NCBI RefSeq assembly: GCF_015680235.1
Contig: NZ_JADLJL010000001.1
Location: 248,001-312,000 of the forward strand
Source: Pseudomonas guariconensis
GTDB taxonomy: Bacteria; Pseudomonadota; Gammaproteobacteria; Pseudomonadales; Pseudomonadaceae
DNA length: 64,000 bases
Direction: 5' to 3'
The notes beneath the pieces are model-generated. The model was not told the DNA's origin. It did not search any database and saw nothing but the letters and a program-made list of their open reading frames with translations. The position numbers were made by a program, and so were the translations under genes. Positions 20,896 to 28,547 of this stretch are shown in pieces. The number at the start of each line of letters is the position of its first letter. The stretch's first letter is position 1.

Positions 20896-20934
20896 CAACC
20901 AACCTGCCGCCACCGGCAGCGTGGAGACCATCCC

Positions 20935-21177
20935 ATGGAAACCGAGATCCTTTCGGACGAAGAGCTGGCCGACCTGACCGGCTATAAGGCCAGGGGCTGG
21001 CAGCGCCGCTGGCTCAATGAACGCGGCTGGCACTTTGTCGAGAGCCGTGGCGGACGGCCCCTGGTGGGCCGCCAGTACGCCCGCATGAAGCTTGGCGTGA
21101 CCCTCGAAGTGGTGCCATTGGCGCCGCCCCCTCCAACTATCCCCGCGTGGACACCAGATATTTCGAAGGTGAGGTGA
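20935..21177 (+). CDS. DUF4224 protein, candidate excision or integrase partner
   Basis: An 80-residue protein: ILSDEELADLTGYKARGWQR, RWLNERGWHFVES and GGRPLVGRQYARMKLG are the DUF4224 landmarks. The family is a short winged-helix-like protein found immediately upstream of tyrosine integrases in gammaproteobacterial prophages, so an Xis-like or int-regulatory role is plausible, though I know of no proof. Its stop overlaps the integrase start by one base. A Pro-rich tail (APPPPTIPAW) is unusual. Confidence 0.8.
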   Translation: METEILSDEELADLTGYKARGWQRRWLNERGWHFVESRGGRPLVGRQYARMKLGVTLEVVPLAPPPPTIPAWTPDISKVR

Positions 21178-21178
21178 A

Positions 21179-22240
21179 ATGCGCCCAAGGAAGACCGAGA
21201 ACAGGGATCTGCCGCCCGGCATGTACCGACGCAAGCGCACCAGCAAGAGCAAGAAGAATCCGCACAAGGAATGGATCAGCTACTTCTACCTGGACAAATC
21301 CGGCAAACCGATACCTCTAGGCAACGACTTGAACCTGGCCAGACTGAAGTGGGCCGAGTTAGAAGCGAAGGAAAAGCCAAAGGACCTGGTCATCATGGGA
21401 GCAATCTTTGACCGGTACATACGCGACATCATCCCGAAAAAGGCGCCTCGCACGCAGAAGGACAACCTGGCCGAGATACGACAGCTGCGCAACTACTTCG
21501 AAAAGGCGCCAATTGACGGAATCACTCCAGCCCACGTAGCGAAGTACCGCGATGCGAGAACGGCCCCGGTCCGGGCGAATCGTGAGATCGCTACCCTATC
21601 CCACATCTTCAACATCGCTCGGGAATGGGGCCTTACGACCAACGAGAACCCATGCCAGGGTGTTCGCAAGAACAAGGAGTTGCCGCGGGACTTCTACGCA
21701 AACGATGCCATCTGGAACGCGGTTTATGCCAAAGCAGTGGACGAATTGAAGGACGCCATGGACTTGGCGTATTTGACAGGCCAGCGGCCGGCGGACGTGC
21801 TGGTGATGAGAAGGGATGACATCGAGGGCAATGCCCTTGGAGTGAAACAGAAGAAGACCCACAAGAAGCTGCGGATCATGCTCGAGGTGGATGGCATGGA
21901 GAGCAGCCTGGGCGCGCTCATCAGGAAAATACTGGAGCGGAACAGGCCGCATAGCTCGCCGTACCTGCTCCTGACCGAAAACGGAAAACGGGTTACGGCG
22001 CCGATGCTTCGCCATCGCTGGGATGACGCCAGGGAGGAGGCGGTAAAAGAAGCAGTCGCTGCCGGCGACCAGGTGCTGGCAGGCAGAATCAGCCAGTTCC
22101 AGTTCCGCGACATCCGCCCAAAAGCGGCTTCGGAAATCACCGACGTCGACCACGCAAGTCTTCTGCTGGGCCACACCAAGGGCGACATCACCGAGCGGGT
22201 ATATCGCCGAGTTGGAGCCTTGGCGAAACCCACCAAATAG
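21179..22240 (+). CDS. int: Prophage integrase (tyrosine recombinase) for tRNA-Ser
   Basis: A 353-residue lambda-type integrase. A basic arm-binding N-terminus (PPGMYRRKRTSKSKKNP) is followed by a SAM-like core-binding domain. The catalytic residues are Arg203 in LTGQRPAD, Lys near 225-230, Arg313 in QFRDIRPKAAS, His332 in LLGHTKGD and Tyr342 in TERVYRRV. The usual first His of the HxxR pair is replaced by Arg310, a known variation. It ends about 110 bases from the 3' end of a tRNA-Ser gene, the expected att site, and is the last gene of the early-left operon. Confidence 0.93.
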   Translation: MRPRKTENRDLPPGMYRRKRTSKSKKNPHKEWISYFYLDKSGKPIPLGNDLNLARLKWAELEAKEKPKDLVIMGAIFDRYIRDIIPKKAPRTQKDNLAEIRQLRNYFEKAPIDGITPAHVAKYRDARTAPVRANREIATLSHIFNIAREWGLTTNENPCQGVRKNKELPRDFYANDAIWNAVYAKAVDELKDAMDLAYLTGQRPADVLVMRRDDIEGNALGVKQKKTHKKLRIMLEVDGMESSLGALIRKILERNRPHSSPYLLLTENGKRVTAPMLRHRWDDAREEAVKEAVAAGDQVLAGRISQFQFRDIRPKAASEITDVDHASLLLGHTKGDITERVYRRVGALAKPTK

Positions 22241-22312
22241 CAGAAGTATTGCCAGCGCTGACAAATCAAACCATTACCAAGCCCATTCGTATGGTTAGAT
22301 TTTCTATGCCTC

Positions 22313-22346
22313 AAAAACGCAAAAAGCCCTGATAAATCAGGGCTTT
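22313..22346 (-). terminator. tRNA-Ser terminator, on the prophage side of att
   Basis: A perfect ten-base stem AAAGCCCTGA/TCAGGGCTTT with a four-base loop (22323-22346) is followed on the minus strand by TTTTTGCGTTTTTG. It terminates the tRNA transcript and could also stop integrase transcription. Because it lies left of the tRNA 3' end, it was probably supplied by the phage on integration. Confidence 0.75.
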
Positions 22347-22351
22347 GAATA

Positions 22352-22439
22352 TGGCGGAAGCGTAGAGATTCGAACTCTAGGATAGTTGCCCATCGACGGT
22401 TTTCAAGACCGTTGCCTTAAACCACTCGGCCACGCTTCC
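22352..22439 (-). tRNA. tRNA-Ser(UGA), prophage attachment site at its 3' end
   Basis: Read on the minus strand, GGAAGCGTGGCCGAGTGG begins the acceptor and D arms. The anticodon stem ACGGT/ACCGT encloses the loop CTTGAAA with anticodon TGA. A long variable arm (CGATGGGCAACTATCC) marks a class II serine tRNA. GTTCGAATC is the T loop and CGCTTCCGCCA the encoded 3' end. Total length is 88 bases with CCA. The 3' end faces the integrase, so the prophage attR/attL core must be within the 3' half. Confidence 0.95.
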
Positions 22440-22458
22440 AGCTTGCTTTGCGGCGGCA

Positions 22459-22486
22459 ATCATACCGTAATGAAACAAGCTGTCAA
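22459..22486 (-). promoter_or_regulatory. Promoter of tRNA-Ser
   Basis: On the minus strand a consensus TTGACA (22481-22486) and TATGAT (22459-22464) are separated by 16 bases, placing the start about 12 bases before the mature tRNA 5' end. It lies on the chromosomal side, so prophage integration leaves it intact. Confidence 0.8.
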
Positions 22487-22574
22487 ACTCTCTGTGTCGC
22501 GGGTTGCGGCAGCTCTGATATCCTCATTGCAACCACACGTTTCAAACCCACAGGTTTCATCAAGGAGTGTCGCC

Positions 22575-23246
22575 ATGCGCGAACAGGATTATGCCGTACA
22601 ACACGGCCAGCAGGCCGAGCAGCAGGAGGTCAGCCGTGTCCTGCGCAACACCTACAGCCTGCTGGCGCTTACCCTCGCCTTCAGCGGTGTCATGGCCTTC
22701 GTGGCCCAGCAAATGCGCGTCGGCTACCCGAACGTGTTCGTGGTGCTGATCGGCTTCTATGGTCTGTTCTTCCTCACCGCCAAGCTGCGTGACTCGGTCT
22801 GGGGCCTGGTGTCCACCTTCGCCCTCACCGGCTTCATGGGCTTCATCCTCGGCCCTATCCTCAACCGCTACCTGGGCATGAGCGGTGGCGCCGAAGTGGT
22901 CAGCTCGGCCTTCGCCATGACCGCCCTGGTGTTCGGTGGCCTGTCGGCGTACGTGCTGATCACCCGCAAGGACATGAGCTTCCTCAGCGGCTTCATCACT
23001 GCCGGCTTCTTCGTCCTGCTGGGTGCCGTGGTGGCCAGCTTCTTCTTCCAGATCAGCGGCCTGCAATTGGCGATCAGCGCCGGTTTCGTGCTGTTCTCGT
23101 CGGTGTGCATCCTGTTCCAGACCAGCGCGATCATCCACGGTGGCGAGCGCAACTACATCATGGCGACTATCAGCCTGTATGTATCGATCTACAACCTGTT
23201 CGTCAGCCTTCTGCAGCTGTTTGGCCTCATGGGGCGCGATGACTGA
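22575..23246 (+). CDS. yccA: Bax inhibitor-1/YccA family membrane protein
   Basis: A 223-residue inner-membrane protein with seven likely spans, from YSLLALTLAFSGVMAFVA to ISLYVSIYNLFVSLLQLFGL. The N-terminal cytoplasmic tail (MREQDYAVQHGQQAEQQEVS) is the segment by which E. coli YccA is gripped by FtsH. The family motif GFILGPILNRYLGMSGG and conserved Asp residues near the C-terminus support the call. YccA modulates FtsH proteolysis of jammed SecY. The start follows AAGGAGTG. Confidence 0.9.
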   Translation: MREQDYAVQHGQQAEQQEVSRVLRNTYSLLALTLAFSGVMAFVAQQMRVGYPNVFVVLIGFYGLFFLTAKLRDSVWGLVSTFALTGFMGFILGPILNRYLGMSGGAEVVSSAFAMTALVFGGLSAYVLITRKDMSFLSGFITAGFFVLLGAVVASFFFQISGLQLAISAGFVLFSSVCILFQTSAIIHGGERNYIMATISLYVSIYNLFVSLLQLFGLMGRDD

Positions 23247-23263
23247 TCGAGGTTGATGCAGAA

Positions 23264-23288
23264 AAAGCCCGCTTCGGCGGGCTTTTTT
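23264..23288 (+). terminator. Terminator after yccA
   Basis: AAAGCCCGC-TTCG-GCGGGCTTT, a nine-base stem closed by a stable TTCG loop and followed by TTTAT. Confidence 0.9.
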
Positions 23289-23324
23289 ATGGGTGATGCG
23301 TGCCCATCGTGGGACAAGCCTGCC

Positions 23325-23495
23325 CTCATAGAACAACGCATAACGATTTGATTTTACAACCCCTATGGGAGCGGGCTTGCAACCGCGATTAGGCCGGGCT
23401 CGATATCACCGTCGCCTGGCAAGGGCTTAGCCCTTGATCGCGGAGCAAGCCCGCGCCTACAGGGGAGCAGCGCTGGCCGTTTGTTCTTTGCGTGA
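23325..23495. repeat. Dispersed long repeat, copy A
   Basis: It shares with 61217-61402 the blocks CTCATAGAACAACGCATAA, GGGAGCGGGCTTG, GGCCGGGC, CGTCGCCTGGCAAGGGCTT and CCCTTGATCGCGG. Identity is roughly 80% by eye. The inner part is an inverted pair of REP-like sequence. Confidence 0.7.
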
Positions 23496-23610
23496 CAGTG
23501 CAGCCCAAAGGGCTGGCGGCCCGAGGCGCAACGCTCAGGCATTTCCCACTACCCCAAACCCGCCTCGCCCCGTAGAATGCGCTCCTTTTTTCTTCCGGGG
23601 CAGCTTTCCC

Positions 23611-24990
23611 ATGAGTTCCATCGAACACGGGCCGGGCGCGGCGGCGCCTGTCAATGAACTGGTCCTCGGCCTCGAGGACAAGCCGCGGCCGTTGATCGGC
23701 CTGTTGGCTGCGCTGCAGCACCTGCTGGCGATCATCGTCCCGATCGTCACCCCGGGCCTGCTGATTTGCCAGGCGCTGGGCGTATCGCCGCGCGATACCA
23801 ACCTGATCGTGTCCATGTCGCTGGTGATTTCCGGTATCGCTACCTTTGTCCAGTGCAAGCGCTTCGGGCCGTTCGGGGCCGGGCTGCTGATCGTGCAGGG
23901 CACCAGCTTCAACTTCGTCGGCCCCCTGATCGCAGGTGGCGCGCTGATGGTCAAACAAGGCACGCCGGTGGAAGGCGTGATGGCGGCGATCTTCGGCGTG
24001 GTGATCGCCGGATCCTTCGTGGAAATGGGTGTGTCGCGCATCCTGCCCTTCGTCAAACGCCTGATCACGCCGCTGGTGACCGGGATCGTCGTGCTGATGA
24101 TCGGCCTGACGTTGATCAAGGTCGGCCTGATCAGCATGGGCGGCGGCTTCACCGCCATGGGCAATGGTACCTTCGCCAACGGCGAAAACCTGCTACTGTC
24201 GGGCGTGGTGCTAGCGATCATCGTGGTGCTCAACCGTATCCCGGTGGTGTGGATGCGCAGCTGTGCCATCGTCATCGCCCTGGCCGTGGGCTATGCCCTG
24301 GCCGGTTACCTGGGCCGTCTGGATTTCACCGGCATGCACGAGGCGGCGCTGTTCCAGGTACCGATGCCCCTGCACTTCGGCCTGAGCTTCTCCTGGGCGC
24401 TGTTCATTCCGATGTTGGTGATCTACCTGGTCACCTCCCTGGAAGCCATCGGCGACGTCACCGCCACCAGCAAGGTCTCGCGCCAGCCGGTCGAAGGGCC
24501 GCTGTGGATGCAACGCATCAAGGGCGGCGTACTGGTCAATGGCGCCAACTCGCTGCTGGCCGGTGTGTTCAATACCTTCCCCAGCTCGATCTTTGCCCAG
24601 AACAACGGCGTCATCCAGCTCACCGGTATCGCCAGCCGCCACATCGGCGTATGGATCGCCGTCATGCTGGTGCTGCTGGGCCTGTTTCCGAGTGTCGCCG
24701 GGGTGATCCAGGCGGTGCCGGAGCCGGTGCTCGGTGGCGCGGCCATGGTGATGTTCGGCGCGGTCGCCGCGTCGGGAATCAATATCCTGGCCAGCACCCG
24801 CCTGGACCGCCGTGCGCTGCTGATCATCTCTGTGTCCCTGGCCCTGGGCCTGGGCGTGGCCCAGGTGCCGGAGTTCCTGGCGCACATGCCATCGGCCCTG
24901 CGCAATGTGCTGGAGTCGGGCGTGGCCACTGGCGGCATCTGCGCCCTGGTGCTGAACTGGTTCTTGCCGGAGAGCAAGGAAAACGCCTGA
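23611..24990 (+). CDS. NCS2 purine permease (xanthine/uric acid type)
   Basis: A 459-residue transporter with about 14 membrane segments. Family landmarks are GLLAALQHLLAIIVPIVTPG at the N-terminus, FNFVGPLIAG, and the signature QNNGVIQLTGIASRHIG, with NTFPSSIFAQNNG just before. SLEAIGDVTATSKVS carries the conserved Glu of the substrate site. The SRHIG ending is typical of the xanthine/urate branch and not of UraA. It imports purines by proton symport. The ATG at 23611 lacks a strong ribosome site but matches the family length. Confidence 0.88.
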   Translation: MSSIEHGPGAAAPVNELVLGLEDKPRPLIGLLAALQHLLAIIVPIVTPGLLICQALGVSPRDTNLIVSMSLVISGIATFVQCKRFGPFGAGLLIVQGTSFNFVGPLIAGGALMVKQGTPVEGVMAAIFGVVIAGSFVEMGVSRILPFVKRLITPLVTGIVVLMIGLTLIKVGLISMGGGFTAMGNGTFANGENLLLSGVVLAIIVVLNRIPVVWMRSCAIVIALAVGYALAGYLGRLDFTGMHEAALFQVPMPLHFGLSFSWALFIPMLVIYLVTSLEAIGDVTATSKVSRQPVEGPLWMQRIKGGVLVNGANSLLAGVFNTFPSSIFAQNNGVIQLTGIASRHIGVWIAVMLVLLGLFPSVAGVIQAVPEPVLGGAAMVMFGAVAASGINILASTRLDRRALLIISVSLALGLGVAQVPEFLAHMPSALRNVLESGVATGGICALVLNWFLPESKENA

Positions 24991-25010
24991 TAGGCGCCTG
25001 GCCAGCCGAC

Positions 25011-25040
25011 AAAGCCCGCGCCTGCCTGCGCGGGCTTTTT
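25011..25040 (+). terminator. Terminator after the purine permease
   Basis: AAAGCCCGCG and CGCGGGCTTT form a ten-base stem with an eight-base loop, followed by TT then GCTTT. Confidence 0.85.
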
Positions 25041-25077
25041 GCTTTATCATGGCCGCATTCCTTTGCACGAGTTGTCC

Positions 25078-25470
25078 ATGAAATTCGCTATCGCGGTCTT
25101 TTCACCGGCCCATGCGCCCTCCTCGCGCCGCGCCCTGCGCTTTGCCGAGGCAGCGCTGGCAGGCGGGCATGAGATTGCCCGGTTGTTTTTCTATCAGGAC
25201 GGGGCGCACAGCGCCTCGGCCAACGTGGTTGCGCCCCAGGACGAACAGGACATCGCCGCCCAGTGGCGTGCCTTCATCGAGGCCCACCAGCTCGACGCCG
25301 TGGTATGCATCGCCGCGGCCCTGCGCCGTGGGGTGCTCGACGAAGCCGAAGCCAACCGCTACCAACGCCCGGCGGTGAACCTGCCCAAGCCATGGGAACT
25401 GTCCGGCTTGGGCCAGTTGCATGAAGCTGCGCAAACCGCCGACCGCCTGGTCTGCTTCGGAGGCGACTGA
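25078..25470 (+). CDS. tusD: Sulfur relay protein TusD
   Basis: A 130-residue DsrE-fold protein beginning MKFAIAVFSPAHAPSSRRAL. LDAVVCIAAALRRGV contains the Cys that accepts persulfide sulfur from TusA in E. coli TusD. It forms the TusBCD hexamer that passes sulfur to TusE and on to MnmA for 2-thiolation of U34 in tRNAs; mnmA is in this window at 46.2 kb. It is the first gene of tusDCBE. Confidence 0.92.
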   Translation: MKFAIAVFSPAHAPSSRRALRFAEAALAGGHEIARLFFYQDGAHSASANVVAPQDEQDIAAQWRAFIEAHQLDAVVCIAAALRRGVLDEAEANRYQRPAVNLPKPWELSGLGQLHEAAQTADRLVCFGGD

Positions 25471-25471
25471 A

Positions 25472-25831
25472 ATGGCCAAGTCCCTGTTGATCATCAGCCG
25501 CCAGGCGCCCTGGAACGGCCCGTCCGCCCGCGAGGCATTGGACATCGCGCTGGCCGGTGGCGCCTTCGACCTACCGCTGGGCATGCTGTTCCTCGACGAC
25601 GGTGTGTTCCAGCTCGCCCCTGGCCAGCAGCCTGCAACCTTGCAACAGAAGAACCTGGCGGCGAACCTCCAGGCGCTGCCGATGTTCGGCGTCGATGAGC
25701 TGTTCGCCTGTGGCCACAGCCTGGCCGAACGCGGCCTGGCCGGCGATGCCCTGGAGCTGCCGGTACAGGTGCTCGACGACGCAGCCCTGGTCGCCTTGAT
25801 TGCCCGTTTCGACCAGGTGGTGACGCTCTGA
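25472..25831 (+). CDS. tusC: Sulfur relay protein TusC
   Basis: A 119-residue DsrF-like subunit (MAKSLLIISRQAPWNGPSAR, later FLDDGVFQLAPGQQP). TusC is a structural member of TusBCD. It begins one base after the tusD stop and its own stop overlaps the tusB start (TGATG). Confidence 0.9.
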   Translation: MAKSLLIISRQAPWNGPSAREALDIALAGGAFDLPLGMLFLDDGVFQLAPGQQPATLQQKNLAANLQALPMFGVDELFACGHSLAERGLAGDALELPVQVLDDAALVALIARFDQVVTL

Positions 25832-26127
25832 TGACGACCTTGCATGTAATCAACCACTCGCCCTTCGGCGACAACCGCCTGAACAGCTGCCTGCGCCTGC
25901 TGGGCGCCGACGACGCCCTGCTGCTGTGCGGCGATGCGGTCTATGCCCTGCGCCCAGGCAGCGAGCCGCTGCGCAAACTCCAGGCCGCCGGCCTGCAGGG
26001 CCGCCTATTCGCCCTTGCCGAAGACCTGCAGGCGCGGGCCATCGACAGCACGCTGGCCCAAACGGTGGACTATCCCGCGTTCGTCGAGCTTTCCCTGCAT
26101 CACGATAAGGTCAACAGCTGGCTATGA
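25831..26127 (+). CDS. tusB: Sulfur relay protein TusB
   Basis: A 98-residue DsrH-like subunit: MTTLHVINHSPFGDNRLNSC, then DDALLLCGDAVYAL. DsrH proteins are the smallest of the three subunits and this length is normal. It overlaps tusC and tusE by one and four bases, so the complex is made by coupled translation. Confidence 0.9.
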   Translation: MTTLHVINHSPFGDNRLNSCLRLLGADDALLLCGDAVYALRPGSEPLRKLQAAGLQGRLFALAEDLQARAIDSTLAQTVDYPAFVELSLHHDKVNSWL

Positions 26128-26459
26128 GTACGCTGACTATCGGCGATCGGCAGATCGCCCTGGACAAGGACGGCTTTCTGGTCGATCTGCAAGACTGGTC
26201 CCACCCCGTCGCAGAAGCCCTGGCAGCGCGCGAAGGCATTCCGTTGACCAGCGATCACTGGGAAGTCCTTGAACTGCTGCGCCAGTTCTACGCCCAATAC
26301 CAGCTCTCGCCGGCAACGCGCCCGCTGATCAAGTACACCGCGCTCAAGCTGGGCCCGGAAAAGGGCAACAGCCCGCACCTGAACCGCCTGTTCAACGGCA
26401 CTCCCGCCAAACTGGCCGCGAAGCTCGCGGGCCTGCCCAAGCCGACCAATTGCATATGA
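26124..26459 (+). CDS. tusE: Sulfur relay protein TusE (DsrC family)
   Basis: A 111-residue DsrC-family protein. The swinging C-terminal arm PKPTNCI carries the conserved penultimate Cys that takes sulfur from TusD and delivers it to MnmA. Family blocks GFLVDLQDWSHPVAEALA and HWEVLELLRQFY are present. The second arm Cys of dissimilatory DsrC is absent, as expected for a tRNA-thiolation TusE. Confidence 0.93.
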   Translation: MSTLTIGDRQIALDKDGFLVDLQDWSHPVAEALAAREGIPLTSDHWEVLELLRQFYAQYQLSPATRPLIKYTALKLGPEKGNSPHLNRLFNGTPAKLAAKLAGLPKPTNCI

Positions 26460-27457
26460 CCGACCCTCGCCCACTGACCCTGCAAACCCCGGCCGAACAC
26501 CCCTTCGCCGAATTCGTGCGCATCCTCGGCAAAGGCAAGCGCGGCGCCCGCGGCCTGACTCGCGAAGAAGCCCGTGCAGCCATGACCTTGCTGCTCGAAG
26601 GCAGGGTCGAGGACACCCAACTGGGCGCCTTCCTGATGCTGCTGCGGCACAAGGAAGAAAGCGCCGAGGAGCTGGCCGGTTTCACCGAAGCCCTACGTGC
26701 GCAGTTGCAGGCGCCCGGCATCGCCGTGGACCTGGACTGGCCCACCTACGCCGGCAAGAAGCGCCACCTGCCGTGGTACCTGCTGGCAGCCAAGTGCCTG
26801 GCCGCCAACGGCACACGCATCCTCATGCATGGCGGCGGCGCGCATACCGCCGGGCGCCTGTACAGCGAGCAGCTACTGGGCCTGCTGGATATCCCCCTGT
26901 GCCGTGATTGGCCCTCGGTGGCCAAAGCCCTGGACACGCGTAGCCTGGCCTTCGCGCCCCTGCAGGACTGGGCGCCCCAGCTGCAACGGATGATCGACCT
27001 GCGCAACACCCTCGGCCTGCGCTCGCCCATCCACTCCCTGGCCCGCGTGCTCAACCCCCTGGGCGCTCGCTGCGGCCTGCAAAGCATCTTCCACCCCGGC
27101 TATCAGGCCGTGCACCGCGAAGCCAGCCGCCTGCTGGGCGACCATGCCGTGGTGATCAAGGGGGACGGCGGCGAGATCGAGGTCAACCCCGATGTCATCA
27201 GCCACCTCTACGGCACCACTGCCGGCGATGCCTGGGATGAAGAATGGCCGGCATTGAGCGCACAACGCCACGTCAAGCCGGCCAGCCTGCAACCGGAGCA
27301 CCTGCTCGCGGTATGGCGCGGCGAGGCCGACGACAGCTATGGCGAACTGGCCGTGGTGGCCACCATGGCCCTGGCCCTGCGCGGGCTTGGCCACCCCCGG
27401 GAACAGGCGTTCGAGACTGCACGCAGTTATTGGGTGAACCGCAAACACATCGAATGA
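26456..27457 (+). CDS. ybiB: YbiB/TrpD2-like glycosyltransferase-fold protein
   Basis: A 333-residue protein of the anthranilate phosphoribosyltransferase fold: TREEARAAMTLLLEGRVEDT, LGAFLMLLRHKEESAEELAG, HGGGAHTAGR in place of the TrpD GTGGD motif, and VVIKGDGGEIEVNPD. The altered PRPP site means it is not TrpD. E. coli YbiB binds nucleic acids and is linked to LexA regulation. The ATG overlaps the tusE stop (ATGA), as the end of the tus operon. Confidence 0.85.
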   Translation: MTDPRPLTLQTPAEHPFAEFVRILGKGKRGARGLTREEARAAMTLLLEGRVEDTQLGAFLMLLRHKEESAEELAGFTEALRAQLQAPGIAVDLDWPTYAGKKRHLPWYLLAAKCLAANGTRILMHGGGAHTAGRLYSEQLLGLLDIPLCRDWPSVAKALDTRSLAFAPLQDWAPQLQRMIDLRNTLGLRSPIHSLARVLNPLGARCGLQSIFHPGYQAVHREASRLLGDHAVVIKGDGGEIEVNPDVISHLYGTTAGDAWDEEWPALSAQRHVKPASLQPEHLLAVWRGEADDSYGELAVVATMALALRGLGHPREQAFETARSYWVNRKHIE

Positions 27458-27553
27458 ATCGATCTAAATAGTGCGGTCTTTGCGCTATTTATTCGAACGC
27501 TTTTGCCTAGACTGAGCTCCAACGACAAACGACTTTGTGCCGAGGAGCTCACC

Positions 27554-28513
27554 ATGGGCCTTTTGATCGACGGCCGCTGGCACGACCAGTGGTACCAGAA
27601 CAGCAAGGACGGCGCGTTCCAGCGCGAGACCAGCCAACGCCGCAACCCATTGCCGGCCGCCGAAGCCGGACGCTATCACCTGTACGTGTCGCTGGCCTGT
27701 CCCTGGGCCCACCGCACCCTGATCTTTCGTGCCCTCAAGGGCCTCGAGCCGCTGATCGACGTCTCGGTGGTGAGCTGGCTGATGGGCGAGCATGGCTGGA
27801 CCTTCGACCAGCAGCAAGGCTCTACCGGCGACCACCTGGACGCCCTGCAGTACCTGCATCAGCGCTACACCCAGGACGACCCGCACTACACCGGGCGCGT
27901 GACCGTACCCGTGCTGTGGGACAAGCAGGAAAAGCGCATCGTCAACAACGAGTCAGCCGAAATCATCCGCATCTTCAACAGCGCCTTCGACGAATTGACT
28001 GGCAACCGCCTGGACCTCTACCCCGAGCCGCTGCGGGCGACCATCGATGCACTGAACGAACGCATCTATCCGGCAGTGAACAATGGCGTATACCGCGCAG
28101 GCTTCGCCACCACCCAGGATGCCTACGAGGCGGCCTTCGACGAGGTGTTCGCCGAGCTGGACCACTTGGAGGAATTGCTAGGCCGCCAGCGCTACCTGGC
28201 CGGTGACTACCTGACCGAGGCCGATGTACGCCTGTTCACCACCCTGGTGCGCTTCGATGCGGTGTACCACGGCCATTTCAAGTGCAACCTGCGTCGCCTG
28301 ACCGCCTACCCGAACCTGTCCAACTGGCTGCGCGAGCTGTACCAGTGGCCGGGCGTGGCAGGCACGGTGAACATGGAGCATATCCAGAAGCACTATTACA
28401 TGAGCCACAAGACCATCAACCCGAATGGGATCGTGCCCAAGGGGCCACTGCAGGACTTCAACCAGCCCCATGATCGGGAGCGGCTAGCGGGGAAAGGGAT
28501 CTGGCAGGGTTGA
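27554..28513 (+). CDS. Glutathionyl-hydroquinone reductase (YqjG/ECM4-type GST)
   Basis: A 319-residue xi-class glutathione transferase. The catalytic Cys49 lies in VSLACPWAHRT. RVTVPVLWDKQEKRIVNNES is the glutathione-binding strand-helix, and the C-terminal all-alpha domain ends YYMSHKTINPNGIVPKGP, a mark of this class. It reduces glutathionyl-hydroquinones and protects against quinones. A GAGGAG site precedes the ATG. Confidence 0.92.
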   Translation: MGLLIDGRWHDQWYQNSKDGAFQRETSQRRNPLPAAEAGRYHLYVSLACPWAHRTLIFRALKGLEPLIDVSVVSWLMGEHGWTFDQQQGSTGDHLDALQYLHQRYTQDDPHYTGRVTVPVLWDKQEKRIVNNESAEIIRIFNSAFDELTGNRLDLYPEPLRATIDALNERIYPAVNNGVYRAGFATTQDAYEAAFDEVFAELDHLEELLGRQRYLAGDYLTEADVRLFTTLVRFDAVYHGHFKCNLRRLTAYPNLSNWLRELYQWPGVAGTVNMEHIQKHYYMSHKTINPNGIVPKGPLQDFNQPHDRERLAGKGIWQG

Positions 28514-28519
28514 ACCAGC

Positions 28520-28544
28520 GGGGGCTGCTCTGCAGCCCCCTTTT
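28520..28544. terminator. Bidirectional terminator between the GST and cysG
   Basis: GGGGGCTGC-TCT-GCAGCCCCC is a perfect nine-base stem with TTTT on the plus side. It separates two converging genes and could serve both. Confidence 0.8.
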
Positions 28545-28547
28545 CAT

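Larger units (their letters stand above)
23247..23610. other. Gene-free gap with terminator and dispersed repeat
   Basis: This 364-base gap holds the yccA terminator (23264-23288), then one copy of a long dispersed repeat (23325-23495) and about 110 bases leading to the permease start. No gene is visible. Confidence 0.6.
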
